The notes: a model not told the origin generated them from the sequence alone. A stretch of 64,000 nucleotides of DNA from Gammaproteobacteria bacterium (GCA_027459765.1 DAIDHD010000029.1:1-64000), one strand, 5' to 3'; numbered from the stretch's first letter, positions 1 to 8,749 are shown. Numbers and translations are program-made.

Positions 1-120
1 CGACACTACGGGCACGCAGGCCTCGAAATCGACCTGGAAATTTCGGAGCAGAAGTTTTTGCCAGTTTTGCCCTACTTTCCGGGGTTCCAGAGCTGCAGCG
101 GGTCGTTGAAAACCCTGTAA
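1..120 (+). CDS. possible 3' end of an unidentified gene (partial)
   Basis: Frame 1 is open from the window edge to a TAA at 118-120, giving about 39 residues with a readable composition (KFLPVLPYFPGFQSC near the end). It stops ten bases before the guaA-like attachment sequence at 130. I recognise no family. An open frame this short could be chance in GC-rich DNA. A 12-base stretch inside it (61-72) recurs at the matching distance beside the intact guaA end, so the segment may be element-end sequence and not a chromosomal gene. Confidence 0.25.
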   Translation, partial: RHYGHAGLEIDLEISEQKFLPVLPYFPGFQSCSGSLKTL

Positions 121-129
121 GTAGGTCCG

Positions 130-156
130 TCACTCCCACTCAATTGTCTCCGGCAC
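130..156 (-). repeat. guaA 3'-end remnant, probable island attachment site
   Basis: Read on the minus strand the segment encodes V-P-E-T-I-E-W-E-stop, matching the last codons of the intact guaA at 14586 (P-P-A-T-I-E-W-E-stop). The last twelve bases, GAGTGGGAGTGA, are identical. Of the last eight codons 20 of 24 bases agree, and three of the four differences are third-position. A stop codon lies just upstream in this frame, so this is only a gene end. The same orientation as guaA and the cargo genes between the copies fit site-specific integration at the guaA 3' end, a known integration hotspot. Confidence 0.7.
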
Positions 157-167
157 TTATAAGTGCC
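152..167. repeat. 16-bp perfect palindrome next to the left attachment copy
   Basis: GGCACTTATAAGTGCC is a perfect inverted repeat with no spacer. It overlaps the inner edge of the guaA-like remnant and lies on the island side of it. It could be a recombinase or excisionase binding site, or an operator for a lost gene. No copy was seen beside the right-hand attachment sequence. Confidence 0.5.
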
Positions 168-496
168 TGAAACTGTTAGTTTTTTCCTAAGCGTACAACG
201 AACTTACCGTCAGATCTACCGCCAAATAAATCCGCTTGAGGATGATAGATGGCGATAGATGCGGAAAGGTGCAAGGCGATTTGGCGCCCAAGTGATGCCG
301 AGAGCCTCTCTGACCATTAGACCGCCAGGAAATCTAGAAGCTTGGCGGCGTTGGTCGACACCTGGCCCGCACAAAAAAGACCACCTACTTCCTGCTGGGA
401 ACTTGCCTCAAACGTGTAATGTTGACCTAGGCTCGAGCGACAACAGTTCATGGACTTCAACATGCAACCTAAGCCCACGTTCCGGCGCCCTTTCCC
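168..496. other. intergenic stretch without a recognisable gene
   Basis: About 330 bases of mixed composition, clearly more AT-rich than the guaA side. Short frames exist, for example an ATG at 249 with 23 codons, but none has a recognisable product, and I see no integrase fragment. The end runs into the damaged YiiX-like gene. It is probably the decayed left edge of the island. Confidence 0.4.
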
Positions 497-977
497 ATGA
501 GGGGCGTTCCTCAACACTGCAGGCGGCGGACTTGCACGCTTTCTTTCCAGGCCCCGCCATGTAGCGGCGACTGCGCCGTCGTCCGAGATCAATCGACTCG
601 CGACGGTATTGCAGCCTGCAGATGTCCTGCTGGTTGAGGGCAACTCGATGATCAGCGGCGCTATCAAGTACCTGACGCAATCGACGTGGTCGCATGCGGC
701 GGTCTTCATCGGGGCAATCTGTTCTACGCTGATTGCCCAGGCTTTCCAGTCAGTGAACTACCCGATCCTGCCGCACTTGACTCAGCGGGACGCAGCGCGC
801 CCGGGGTGTCCCGACTGTCAGGAAGAGGTGCTCCATATCCGTCACCACAGCCTTTTTGCGCCCCGGGATTTCGACCTGTCACCCTATTTCGAGATTGTGA
901 AACCGCTGCTCGAACACGAGTTCGATTACCGCGCACTCATTTGGGGTGACGCCGAATCCGCCGCCAAGACGGCCTGA
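497..977 (+). pseudogene. YiiX-like permuted papain-fold amidase, frameshifted and internally deleted
   Basis: The frame ending at 977 reads back to 501 (GLARFLSRPRH, then LQPADVLLVEGN, then YLTQSTWSHAAVFIG). These match the N-terminal half of YiiX/YaeF-type permuted NlpC/P60 proteins, including the catalytic His in WSHAA. The text then jumps straight to ICSTLIAQAFQS, which in this family carries the catalytic Cys and normally lies far downstream, so roughly 100 residues appear deleted in frame. The only upstream ATG (497) is in another frame and a TGA at 498-500 blocks this one, suggesting a lost or gained base near the start. A TTG at 609 could start a short product of 122 residues. Likely non-functional. 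Confidence 0.55.
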
Positions 978-984
978 CACACCG

Positions 985-2085
985 ATGAAGCACCTCGTGC
1001 TGGTAGGCGGCGGACATGCCCATCTCTTTGTGCTGCAACGACTGGCCAAAGAGCGGCGCAACGACATCGTGACCACGCTGATCAGCCCGAGCCGGTGGCA
1101 GTACTACTCCGGCATGTTGCCGGGCTGGATCGCCGGACTCTACGAGGCCCACGAATGCCGAATCGACCTGCGATCGCTTGCGCAGGCAGCGGACGCCCGT
1201 TTCATCGAGCAGGCGGCCATCGGATTGTATGCCGACGACAAACAGGTCGAGACGAGCGACCGGCAACGCCACCCTTACGACGCACTCTCGCTCGACATCG
1301 GCAGCGAGACAAATTGCCGTGACCTGACCCTCCTCGGCGATCGTTTGCTGCCCGTTCGCTCATCGCACTTCCACGAGCGCTGGCAGGACATTCTGGGTCA
1401 GGCGCGAGTGCAGCCCGGCTACAGGCTTGCCATCGTCGGCGGCGGCGCTGCCGGCGTGGAAGTCGCACTCGCCGCCCGCACCGCCTTGGCCAGGGTCCAG
1501 ACTTCCACTCACGTGGATCTCGTCTGTGGCGTGAACGGTCCTCTACGAGGCATGGGCGCGATCCCACGGCGGCTGGCCGGCCGTGCGTTGGCTCGGCTGG
1601 GCGTCACAGTGCATCGCCATCGCGCCACCGGAACGCACGCCGGCCTGCGACTCGATGATGCGGAGACGCTCGAGGTCAACGCAGTCATTGCCACCACAGG
1701 GGCCAGTGCTCCGCAATGGCTGCGGGCGACCGGTGCCAGTCATGATGTATCCGGATATGTCCGCGTGGACCACCACTATCGCAGCGTCTCGCACCCGTCA
1801 ATCTTCGCCGCCGGTGACATCTGCGCAAGTACCACAGGTCAGGTCCAACGATCCGGCGTCTACGCGGTACGTGCCGGCCCGGTGCTCGCACATAACCTGC
1901 TGGCCGCCTTGAAGGGCCATCCCCTGACTCCTCATCGGCCGCGCCGCCGCGCGCTCTACATTCTTGCAACCGGAGACCGGCAGGCCATGGCGACCTGGGG
2001 GCCGCTTTCGGGCTCTGGACGCTGGGCTTGGAGGCTGAAAGACTGGATCGACCGGCGTTTCATGCGCAGGTTCGGGCAGCCATGA
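985..2085 (+). CDS. FAD-dependent pyridine nucleotide-disulfide oxidoreductase, SelD-N-terminal type
   Basis: A 366-residue flavoprotein related to type II NADH dehydrogenases. It has an N-terminal FAD-binding GGGHAH motif at residues 8-13, a second dinucleotide fold (VGGGAAG, 151-157) and the late FAD motif FAAGD at 274-278. The GGGHAH opening is the pattern I associate with the family seen as the N-terminal half of bifunctional SelD (selenide, water dikinase) proteins; here no SelD domain follows. Its substrate is unknown. The ATG at 985 is chosen because it starts directly at MKHLVLVGGG. Its stop overlaps an ATG at 2082 in the frame of the following sigma factor, hinting at co-expression. 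Confidence 0.75.
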   Translation: MKHLVLVGGGHAHLFVLQRLAKERRNDIVTTLISPSRWQYYSGMLPGWIAGLYEAHECRIDLRSLAQAADARFIEQAAIGLYADDKQVETSDRQRHPYDALSLDIGSETNCRDLTLLGDRLLPVRSSHFHERWQDILGQARVQPGYRLAIVGGGAAGVEVALAARTALARVQTSTHVDLVCGVNGPLRGMGAIPRRLAGRALARLGVTVHRHRATGTHAGLRLDDAETLEVNAVIATTGASAPQWLRATGASHDVSGYVRVDHHYRSVSHPSIFAAGDICASTTGQVQRSGVYAVRAGPVLAHNLLAALKGHPLTPHRPRRRALYILATGDRQAMATWGPLSGSGRWAWRLKDWIDRRFMRRFGQP

Positions 2086-2213
2086 GCGGCGCTTTGACCG
2101 CAGTCCCCCCCGGGAGGCGTCCCCTCCGGGACAGCACGGCCCCGGCGGCGTCGCTGTATCATGCTCGGCAGCCTGCTCTGCACGTTCGGTGGCGCGGGCG
2201 CATTGGGGAACGC

Positions 2214-2840
2214 TTGAATCAAACGAATCACAATGCCATTGGCAACGCCACCGGGAAGGATCGCGCTCTTGGGGAGCCAGTCTCGCTTTCGGCGTTGCGT
2301 GTGAAGCTCCTGCGGTTCGCGACCCTGCAGCTGGGCGACCCTCATCTGGCGGAAGATGCCGTCCAAGAGGCGCTGCTCGGGGCACTGAATAACCTGCGCT
2401 CATTCCGCGGCGAAGCGGCGCTCCATACCTGGGTCTTCTCGATTCTCAAGAATAAGATCGCCGACCAGCTGCGCCAGCGTGCGCGGCGACCGGAAATTGG
2501 TGAAACGGTTATCGGTGATGATCTCGATGAAACGATTTCCATTTTTGATGACCGCGGCAGGTGGCATGAGCCCAACCGACCGGTCCGATGGGCGGAACCG
2601 GAGTCGGCGGTTATCGACCATCAGTTCTGGCGCGTATTCGAGGCCTGCCTCGAAAACCTTCCCCGGCAGCAGGCGCGCTTGTTCATGATGCGAGAATTCG
2701 TGCAGCTCGACACCGAAGAGATCTGCCAGGCGTTGGCCATAAAGCCCGGCAATCTCAATGTCGCTTTGCACCGTGCCCGTTTGAAGCTGCGCGCCTGCTT
2801 GGAACACCACTGGTTCGTTGCGGGGGAGGCGGCATGCTGA
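2214..2840 (+). CDS. ECF-type RNA polymerase sigma factor
   Basis: A 208-residue protein with sigma region 2 at about 25-90 (HLAEDAVQEALLGAL, then FRGEAALHTWVFSILKN) and region 4 at about 138-200 (LPRQQARLFMMREF, then a helix-turn-helix ending LHRARLKLRACLE). It would direct RNA polymerase to a small regulon. I chose the TTG at 2214, preceded by GGGGAA, because it leaves a normal short lead before region 2. An in-frame ATG at 2082 overlaps the upstream stop and would add 44 residues of low-complexity sequence over a GC-rich hairpin. The next gene encodes the probable anti-sigma factor, with overlapping ends. Confidence 0.8.
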   Translation: MNQTNHNAIGNATGKDRALGEPVSLSALRVKLLRFATLQLGDPHLAEDAVQEALLGALNNLRSFRGEAALHTWVFSILKNKIADQLRQRARRPEIGETVIGDDLDETISIFDDRGRWHEPNRPVRWAEPESAVIDHQFWRVFEACLENLPRQQARLFMMREFVQLDTEEICQALAIKPGNLNVALHRARLKLRACLEHHWFVAGEAAC

Positions 2841-3043
2841 CCTGCCGTCGCGTTACCGAGCTGCTCTCGGAGGCTCAAGAGCACCCCTTGTCGCTGCGGG
2901 ACCGCGCAGCACTGCGCATGCACATGATGATGTGTGATGGCTGCCGGAATTTCGAACGCCAAATGGACATGCTGCGAAAGATCTCTCGTAGTTATGTGCC
3001 CACTGCGAATTCCCCGTCCGAGGAAGATCCGCAGCCGAAATAG
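2834..3043 (+). CDS. small zinc-finger (zf-HC2-like) anti-sigma factor
   Basis: A 69-residue soluble protein with the anti-sigma zinc-binding core: His30, Cys34 and Cys37 in HMMMCDGC, and Cys4 near the N-terminus. It starts inside the sigma gene (ATG 2834, sigma stop 2838-2840), the usual arrangement for an ECF sigma/anti-sigma pair. There is no transmembrane segment, so it is probably a cytoplasmic sensor or inhibitor, perhaps metal- or redox-responsive. The release signal cannot be read from sequence. Confidence 0.75.
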   Translation: MLTCRRVTELLSEAQEHPLSLRDRAALRMHMMMCDGCRNFERQMDMLRKISRSYVPTANSPSEEDPQPK

Positions 3044-3118
3044 GCCGAACGACTCACGGTCCATCGGACTTGCCGACGCTCGTCCAAGAACGAGGCCGGC
3101 TATTCGTCCGTATTGCCA

Positions 3119-3155
3119 GCCGGAGACGGCATACAACCGGCCCGGCCTTTTTGCT
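3119..3155 (+). terminator. candidate rho-independent terminator after the sigma/anti-sigma genes
   Basis: A GCCGG/CCGGC stem (3119-3123 with 3137-3141) is followed by CCGGCCTTTTT. A larger alternative stem uses AGGCCGG at 3093-3099 with CCGGCCT at 3142-3148. Either would separate the sigma pair from the receptor operon. Confidence 0.4.
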
Positions 3156-3218
3156 GCTGGGTACGCAGGATCGCCGCAGAGGTGCCGTCGGTTGGATAGG
3201 CATCGGGTTCACCCAAAA

Positions 3219-3238
3219 TTACAGTCCGGGAGCTGTAA
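3219..3238. promoter_or_regulatory. inverted repeat upstream of the TonB receptor, candidate operator
   Basis: TTACAG and CTGTAA form a perfect 6-bp inverted repeat separated by TCCGGGAG. It lies about 160 bases before the receptor start in an otherwise empty 350-base leader (3044-3398). Dyads of this size are typical of dimeric repressors or activators. No regulator for it is visible apart from the sigma factor upstream and merR at the far end of the island. Confidence 0.4.
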
Positions 3239-3398
3239 TGTTGGCGCCCCTTCCAGCGACAGAGACACTACGCAACAAAATCAACCCCTTATATTTAAGA
3301 GCGCGGGTGGGGAGTACCTCGAATGGACCCAACGAACACGATCGGGAACGGGGCGAGTTCCTTCCATACGAACACTTTAGCCACGGAGCCCGAATGCG

Positions 3399-5741
3399 AT
3401 GCAACCCTTCTCCCCGAAGTACTTAAGGCCCCGCTTCATTCTCCTCATCATGGCGGCTGCGGTCAGTTGCGGATTTTGGGCTCCCGTGCTGCTAGCGTCG
3501 GAAAGTGATGGCGCTGGCGGCGACGCCATCCAGGAGATCGTCGTTTCCGCGCGCAAGGTCGAGGAGCCGATCGAGCGGGTGCCGGAGAGCTTGACCGTAT
3601 TCACGGCACAGTCTCTCGCCGACATGGACATCCGCTCTTTCAACGACTATGCCTCCAAGGCAGCGAACGTCGCCTTTGGATACGGTGCCGGCTCCACCGG
3701 CATCTCCAACGCGCGAACGGTATCCATCCGTGGAATTACAGGGCAGAACCTGTTCGGTACCGCCGGCGCGGTAGGCTTCTATATTGACGACACACCGGTG
3801 CCGGAGGCGATCGATCCTCGAGTCATTGACCTTGATCGCGTCGAAATCCTCAAAGGCCCCCAAGGCACACTCTACGGCGAGAGTTCTTTATCGGGAAACG
3901 TGAGACTGATCAGCCGTCGACCGGATTTACAGCACGATGAGCTTGCGGTCGCTGGGGATGCCGGCTTGACGTCCGGGGGGGGAAGCGTTGACGGGGGTGC
4001 CGGCGCCGTTGCCAACCTCGTGGCCATTCCGGACCATCTGGCGCTGCGCATCGTGTTGTTCGCGAATCACGATGCCGGCTATCTCACCCGCACGTTCCCC
4101 TCCCCCTCCAGTCCCGCCACCGGCGATCCGTCTGTCGCGGCTCCTCGCACCAGTGTCGGGGACCAAGGCGCAGAGTGGACTTACGGTGGCTCCATCAACG
4201 CACTGTGGCGGCTGACCAATTCCCTCGAAGCGCGCTTTCGAGTCATGTTCCAAGACGCCGAGCAGCATGGATTCGCCGCCACCTTCGCGCCGTTGCCCGC
4301 CTTCAGCGCCGACTACACGTTGAACCGCGCCTTCGACATCCAGCCGCATGCAATCGATCGCTGGGCATTACCCTCCATCGACATCGTCTATCACTCGGAA
4401 TTTGTCACGGTGCAGTCGTCTACGAGCTACTTCTACCGCCGCAACAGCGACATCGAGGACTCGACCTACGGAACGGAACAGATTTTTCACAGCTACTATG
4501 GTGTCAACAGCCTGCCAAATCAGCCCTTCCTGTGGGACCAGGAGCACCGGCAGAATCAGCTGACCGAGGAACTGCGCGGAAGCTTTACGACGAATCCGTA
4601 CCTGACCGGCACGATAGGTGCGTTCGCGTCCCGCACTCGATCGACGCTCTCGATCCCGCCGACTTACGCCCAAGGGCTCGTCGCAGCCACAGTCGGCAAT
4701 ACCGTGGTCGGCCCCTGGCCTAACAATCTGATCTGGACCGACTACAATCCTCTCACCCAAGATGACTTCTCGCTCTTCGGCGAGGCGCAATGGCATATTG
4801 TGCCCGCGCTCACGGCCACGCTAGGCGCTCGTCAATACTGGTTGCGCCAGCGTACGGACTTCACTGCGAACGGCTTCAACAACTTTGGGGCGACCTTGAG
4901 CGATCCGCAACACAGCCGACAGTCCGGATTCAACCCTCGACTGGGTCTGTCGTACCAGGTCACTGAGGCGACGATGGTCTACGCCTCCGCCTCCGAGGGC
5001 TTTCGCGCCGGCGCTGCCCAGCAATTCCTGCCGTTCTGCGCAGCCCCAGCGCTGCCAGCAGACGCGATTACCCATCTGCGCTCGGACTCGCTGTGGAGCT
5101 ATGAACTCGGCGCAAAGGCGCGACTGTCCACCGGACTCACAGTTTCAGCGGCGGCCTTTCACATTGACTGGAGCAATCCGCAACAGCAGGTGGCCCTGCC
5201 ATGCGGCGCCTACTTCGACATCAACGGCGGGCGCGCCCGCGTGGACGGCGGCGAAATCGACGCCGCCGGTAAACTGGGGTCCCATTTCGAGATTCACGCG
5301 AGCGGTGGCGTCGAGCATACGTCGGTGACCGATCCCGGTGCGCTCGCATTGGTTGGCGTCACACCGGGATCGCGCATCCTCGGGACTCCGCAATGGAATG
5401 CTTCGCTCGCGCTGATATCGCATGTTTCCTTGACAGCAACGATGGAGGGATTTGCCGAACTCGATGACAGCTATACCGGAAACAGCCGCACGCTGTTGAA
5501 CGGTGGCAACGGGACTTTCGCCACCCGCGCGGGGTATTCACTCGCCAACTTGCGCGTGGGGATCAGACATCAAGCTGGCGAATACTCGCTTGCCATTCGC
5601 AATTTGACAAACTCGAAGCCGAATCTGGGCGACATCGGCTACGTGGGTTACGCCCAATACACGAGCAACGGCGCCATTATCCCGCAGGTTGCGACGCTCC
5701 AGCCGCTGACCGTTCTGCTGGAGATGCGATGGAGCCATTGA
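3399..5741 (+). CDS. TonB-dependent outer-membrane receptor
   Basis: A 780-residue protein with a signal sequence (hydrophobic 13-34), a TonB box (EIVVSARK, 46-53), a plug domain to about residue 170 (VSIRGI, then DRVEILKGPQGTLYG) and a beta-barrel rich in alternating aromatic strands, ending MRWSH. It lacks an N-terminal STN signalling domain, so it probably does not signal to the nearby sigma factor in the FecA manner. Substrate unknown: barrel similarity of this general type is shared by siderophore and many other receptors. It appears to head an operon with the flavoprotein fusion, DUF547 and YnjBCD genes, suggesting it brings the importer's substrate into the periplasm. Confidence 0.88.
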   Translation: MQPFSPKYLRPRFILLIMAAAVSCGFWAPVLLASESDGAGGDAIQEIVVSARKVEEPIERVPESLTVFTAQSLADMDIRSFNDYASKAANVAFGYGAGSTGISNARTVSIRGITGQNLFGTAGAVGFYIDDTPVPEAIDPRVIDLDRVEILKGPQGTLYGESSLSGNVRLISRRPDLQHDELAVAGDAGLTSGGGSVDGGAGAVANLVAIPDHLALRIVLFANHDAGYLTRTFPSPSSPATGDPSVAAPRTSVGDQGAEWTYGGSINALWRLTNSLEARFRVMFQDAEQHGFAATFAPLPAFSADYTLNRAFDIQPHAIDRWALPSIDIVYHSEFVTVQSSTSYFYRRNSDIEDSTYGTEQIFHSYYGVNSLPNQPFLWDQEHRQNQLTEELRGSFTTNPYLTGTIGAFASRTRSTLSIPPTYAQGLVAATVGNTVVGPWPNNLIWTDYNPLTQDDFSLFGEAQWHIVPALTATLGARQYWLRQRTDFTANGFNNFGATLSDPQHSRQSGFNPRLGLSYQVTEATMVYASASEGFRAGAAQQFLPFCAAPALPADAITHLRSDSLWSYELGAKARLSTGLTVSAAAFHIDWSNPQQQVALPCGAYFDINGGRARVDGGEIDAAGKLGSHFEIHASGGVEHTSVTDPGALALVGVTPGSRILGTPQWNASLALISHVSLTATMEGFAELDDSYTGNSRTLLNGGNGTFATRAGYSLANLRVGIRHQAGEYSLAIRNLTNSKPNLGDIGYVGYAQYTSNGAIIPQVATLQPLTVLLEMRWSH

Positions 5742-5790
5742 AGCGCGTCACACCCATAGCAGAGTCGCCAACGTCGGGCGGGCCGGAGCG

Positions 5791-7944
5791 ATGAAGGGTC
5801 GACTGCTGCTTCTGGTGGTTATCGGCGTCGCCGTTGCCTTGTTTTTTGTGACGGGACTGCATCGCGAATTCAGCCTCGATCAACTACGTGCGCACTTTCA
5901 GGATCTGCATCAGCTTGACGCGCGCCACCCCTTGGCACTGGCAGGCGCCTACTTTGCCGTCTACGTTCTGATGGCGACGCTTTCGCTGCCGGGCGCGGCC
6001 ATTTTGACGCTGCTGGGAGGTGCCATTTTCGGCGTGGTCTGGGGTAGCGTCCTGGTTTCGTTTGCCTCCAGCGGCGGCGCCCTGCTGTCCTTTCTCACCT
6101 CACGCTACCTCTTCAAGGACTTCGTACAGGCAAGGTACGGTGCGCGGTTCGGCGAGATCAATGCGGGATTGCGCCGCGATGGCATTCTATTCCTGCTGAC
6201 GTTGCGGTTGGTTCCGGTGATCCCCTACTTCGTCGTCAATCTCCTGATGGGATTGACGAATATGCGGCTCGCTGCCTATTACCTCGTCAGTCAGATCGGC
6301 ATGCTTCCAGCCACCGTGATTCTGGTACAAATCGGTACACAGCTGGGCGCCGAGGGGCAGGCCGTGGGCGCCTTGAGCTGGCACATAGTGACGCTCCTGG
6401 CGGCGCTTGCAGCCCTACCGTGGATCGCGCGCCGGCTAATTCGGGCCTGGCAGTTACGGCGGCGATATGCCCGGTGGACTCGACCGCGTCGGTACGACCG
6501 CAATCTCGTCGTGATCGGCGCCGGCGCCGGCGGACTCGTCACCTCCTATGTGGCGGCGGCGGTGAAAGCCAAGGTTACCCTCATCGAGTCTCACCGCATG
6601 GGCGGCGATTGCCTCAACTACGGCTGCGTTCCGAGCAAGGCGCTTATCAAGACAGCCAGAGTCGCATCCATTCTCCGGCACGCGGAACGCTACGGTCTGT
6701 CGTCTACGACGCCGCCACTCTCGTTCGACGCCGTCATGACGCGAGTTCGCCAGGTCATCGATGCGGTCGCACCCCACGACAGCGTTGAGCGCTACACGGC
6801 GCTTGGAGTGGAGGTCCTCGAAGGTCATGCACTGATTGTGGATCCCTGGACCATCGACGTTACCCTCCACTCCGGGAAGGTTCGCCGGCTCACGACGCGC
6901 GGCCTGGTGGTCGCGACCGGCGCAGCGCCTGTGGTCCCCAGAATCACCGGTATCGAAGAGTCAGGGTATGTCACGAGCGAGACCCTGTGGTCGAAGCTTG
7001 CCACGCTGCCTTCGCCGCCGGAACGAGTGGTGATTCTCGGGGGCGGTCCGATCGGTACTGAGCTCGCTCAGGCGTTGGCGCGGTTGGGGTCCCAAGTCAC
7101 CCAGATCGAGAAAGGCGGTCGACTCCTCGGTCGGGAAGACCCGGAGGTATCGGCGTCGGTGCACGCCGCCCTGAACGCTGACGGAGTGAACGTCCTGCTT
7201 GGTTACGAAGCACTGCAATGTCGCCGCGACAATGGGATCGGGATCCTCATCGCGCGAGGCGCTCTGGGGACTCGCGAGATTCCCTACGATCTGCTGGTGT
7301 GCGCGGTGGGGCGTCGTCCACGACTTGCTGGATTTGGTCTCGAGGCCCTTGGTGTGCTTGAGGACGGCAAGTTGCCGATCAACGAGTACCTCGAAGCAGC
7401 CCTGCCGAACATCCTTGCCGCCGGGGACGTCACAGGCTCCTACCAGTTCACCCACTTTGCCGGCCACCAGGGCTGGTATGCCGCCGTGAACGCGCTGTTT
7501 GGGCAGTGGCGTCGATTCAAAGTCGATACTCGCGTGATTCCGCGGGTGACGTTCACGGATCCGGAGATTGCGCGCGTCGGGCTCAACGAGTCCGATGCGG
7601 TCGCGGGAGGCGTGGCCTTTGAAACTACGACATACCGCCTTGAGGAACTGGACAGGGCTATTGCCGAGAGCCGCACCGGCGGCTTCGTCAAGGTACTGAC
7701 CGCAGCGAAAAGTGACCGGATACTGGGAGCCTGCATCGTGGGTGATCATGCCGGCGAGATGCTGGCGGAGTTTACCCTGGCGATGAAGCATGGGTTGGGA
7801 CTGAAGAAAATCCTGGGAACGATTCACCCTTATCCTACTTTCTCGGAAGCGAACAAGTACGCCGCGGGCGAATGGCAGCGTGCACACCTGCCTACTCATT
7901 TGCTGCGATGGGTTCAACGCTACCACGACTGGCGTCGGGATTGA
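5791..7944 (+). CDS. TVP38/TMEM64 membrane domain fused to a flavoprotein disulfide reductase
   Basis: A 717-residue two-part protein. Residues 1-220 are hydrophobic and carry TVP38/DedA-type features (SLPGAAILTLLGGAIFG near 65-81, LRLVPVIPYFVVN at 138-150). From 236 on it is a class I pyridine nucleotide-disulfide oxidoreductase: FAD motif GAGAGG (243-248), redox pair Cys274/Cys279 in GGDCLNYGCVPSK, NAD(P) motif GGGPIG, and a C-terminal HPYPTFSE providing the His-Glu base. It resembles mercuric reductase and dihydrolipoyl dehydrogenase, but has no N-terminal HMA domain and no C-terminal Cys-Cys pair, so Hg(II) reduction is unlikely. The soluble half is probably cytoplasmic. Substrate unknown. 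Confidence 0.85.
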   Translation: MKGRLLLLVVIGVAVALFFVTGLHREFSLDQLRAHFQDLHQLDARHPLALAGAYFAVYVLMATLSLPGAAILTLLGGAIFGVVWGSVLVSFASSGGALLSFLTSRYLFKDFVQARYGARFGEINAGLRRDGILFLLTLRLVPVIPYFVVNLLMGLTNMRLAAYYLVSQIGMLPATVILVQIGTQLGAEGQAVGALSWHIVTLLAALAALPWIARRLIRAWQLRRRYARWTRPRRYDRNLVVIGAGAGGLVTSYVAAAVKAKVTLIESHRMGGDCLNYGCVPSKALIKTARVASILRHAERYGLSSTTPPLSFDAVMTRVRQVIDAVAPHDSVERYTALGVEVLEGHALIVDPWTIDVTLHSGKVRRLTTRGLVVATGAAPVVPRITGIEESGYVTSETLWSKLATLPSPPERVVILGGGPIGTELAQALARLGSQVTQIEKGGRLLGREDPEVSASVHAALNADGVNVLLGYEALQCRRDNGIGILIARGALGTREIPYDLLVCAVGRRPRLAGFGLEALGVLEDGKLPINEYLEAALPNILAAGDVTGSYQFTHFAGHQGWYAAVNALFGQWRRFKVDTRVIPRVTFTDPEIARVGLNESDAVAGGVAFETTTYRLEELDRAIAESRTGGFVKVLTAAKSDRILGACIVGDHAGEMLAEFTLAMKHGLGLKKILGTIHPYPTFSEANKYAAGEWQRAHLPTHLLRWVQRYHDWRRD

Positions 7945-7948
7945 TCGC

Positions 7949-8749
7949 ATGATTCGCAAAATTTTCATCGCACTGGTATCGCTAATCGCGGTCGGGACGG
8001 CCGACGCCTCTGCGATTTTCGACCATTCCGACTGGAGCTCGCTTCTTCAGAAGTACACAAACCCGGTGAGATCGGGTCATGGTAGCGAAGTGAATTATGC
8101 GGGGATGCGGCGTGGAAACTCAGAACTCGACCGCTACCTTGCGCGAGCCGCGACCGTGACCCGAGCCGATTTCGATCGCTGGGATCGCTCTGACCAGTTG
8201 GCATTTCTCATCAACGTCTACAATGCCGCGACGGTTCGGCTCGTTCTGTCCGGCAACCCCGGGATCCAATCAATAAAGGACCTCGGCTCGCTATGGCGTT
8301 CGCCTTGGAAGATTCCGACCGTGGATGTGCTCGGTGTGACCCGAAGCCTCGACAGCGTCGAACACGAGTTGATCCTTGATTCGGATCGGTATGAAGATCC
8401 ACGGGTGCATTTCGCGCTCAATTGCGCGAGCCAAAGCTGCCCCGCGCTTCGCTCCGAGGCCTATGTAGGAGATCGGCTCGATCAACAACTGGAGGACCAA
8501 GCACAGCGATTTCTCGGCGACCGAACCAGAAACTATATTCAGGGTTGCGAGCTGCGGATTTCGCCCATCTTCAAATGGTACCGGCGCGATTTCGAGAATG
8601 GATGGCGTGGAGTGCGCAGCCTCAAAGATTTTTTGCTGCGATACGCCGCCGCGCTTGGATTGACTGGATCGGAAATGCACGCGCTCGACTCGGGCGCCAT
8701 CGAGGTCACGTGGCTGAACTACGACTGGTCGTTAAACGCCTCGCACTGA
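7949..8749 (+). CDS. DUF547 domain protein, exported
   Basis: A 266-residue protein with an N-terminal signal peptide (MIRKIFIALVSLIAVGTADA) and the DUF547 signature (DQLAFLINVYNAATV near residue 80, NCASQSCPALR near 160). The biochemical function of DUF547 is not known. It starts four bases after the flavoprotein stop, so the two are surely co-transcribed. Its periplasmic location between a reductase and a binding-protein gene suggests a role in handling the substrate outside the inner membrane. Confidence 0.8.
   Translation: MIRKIFIALVSLIAVGTADASAIFDHSDWSSLLQKYTNPVRSGHGSEVNYAGMRRGNSELDRYLARAATVTRADFDRWDRSDQLAFLINVYNAATVRLVLSGNPGIQSIKDLGSLWRSPWKIPTVDVLGVTRSLDSVEHELILDSDRYEDPRVHFALNCASQSCPALRSEAYVGDRLDQQLEDQAQRFLGDRTRNYIQGCELRISPIFKWYRRDFENGWRGVRSLKDFLLRYAAALGLTGSEMHALDSGAIEVTWLNYDWSLNASH

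Noticed and set aside
2082-2213. ATG 2082 as the sigma factor start
   Set aside because: It would add 44 low-complexity residues across a GC-rich hairpin; TTG 2214 with GGGGAA fits the family length better, though the ATGA overlap keeps it possible.
5791-7944. Calling the flavoprotein a mercuric reductase
   Set aside because: No N-terminal heavy-metal domain and no C-terminal Cys-Cys pair, both expected for MerA-type Hg(II) handling.
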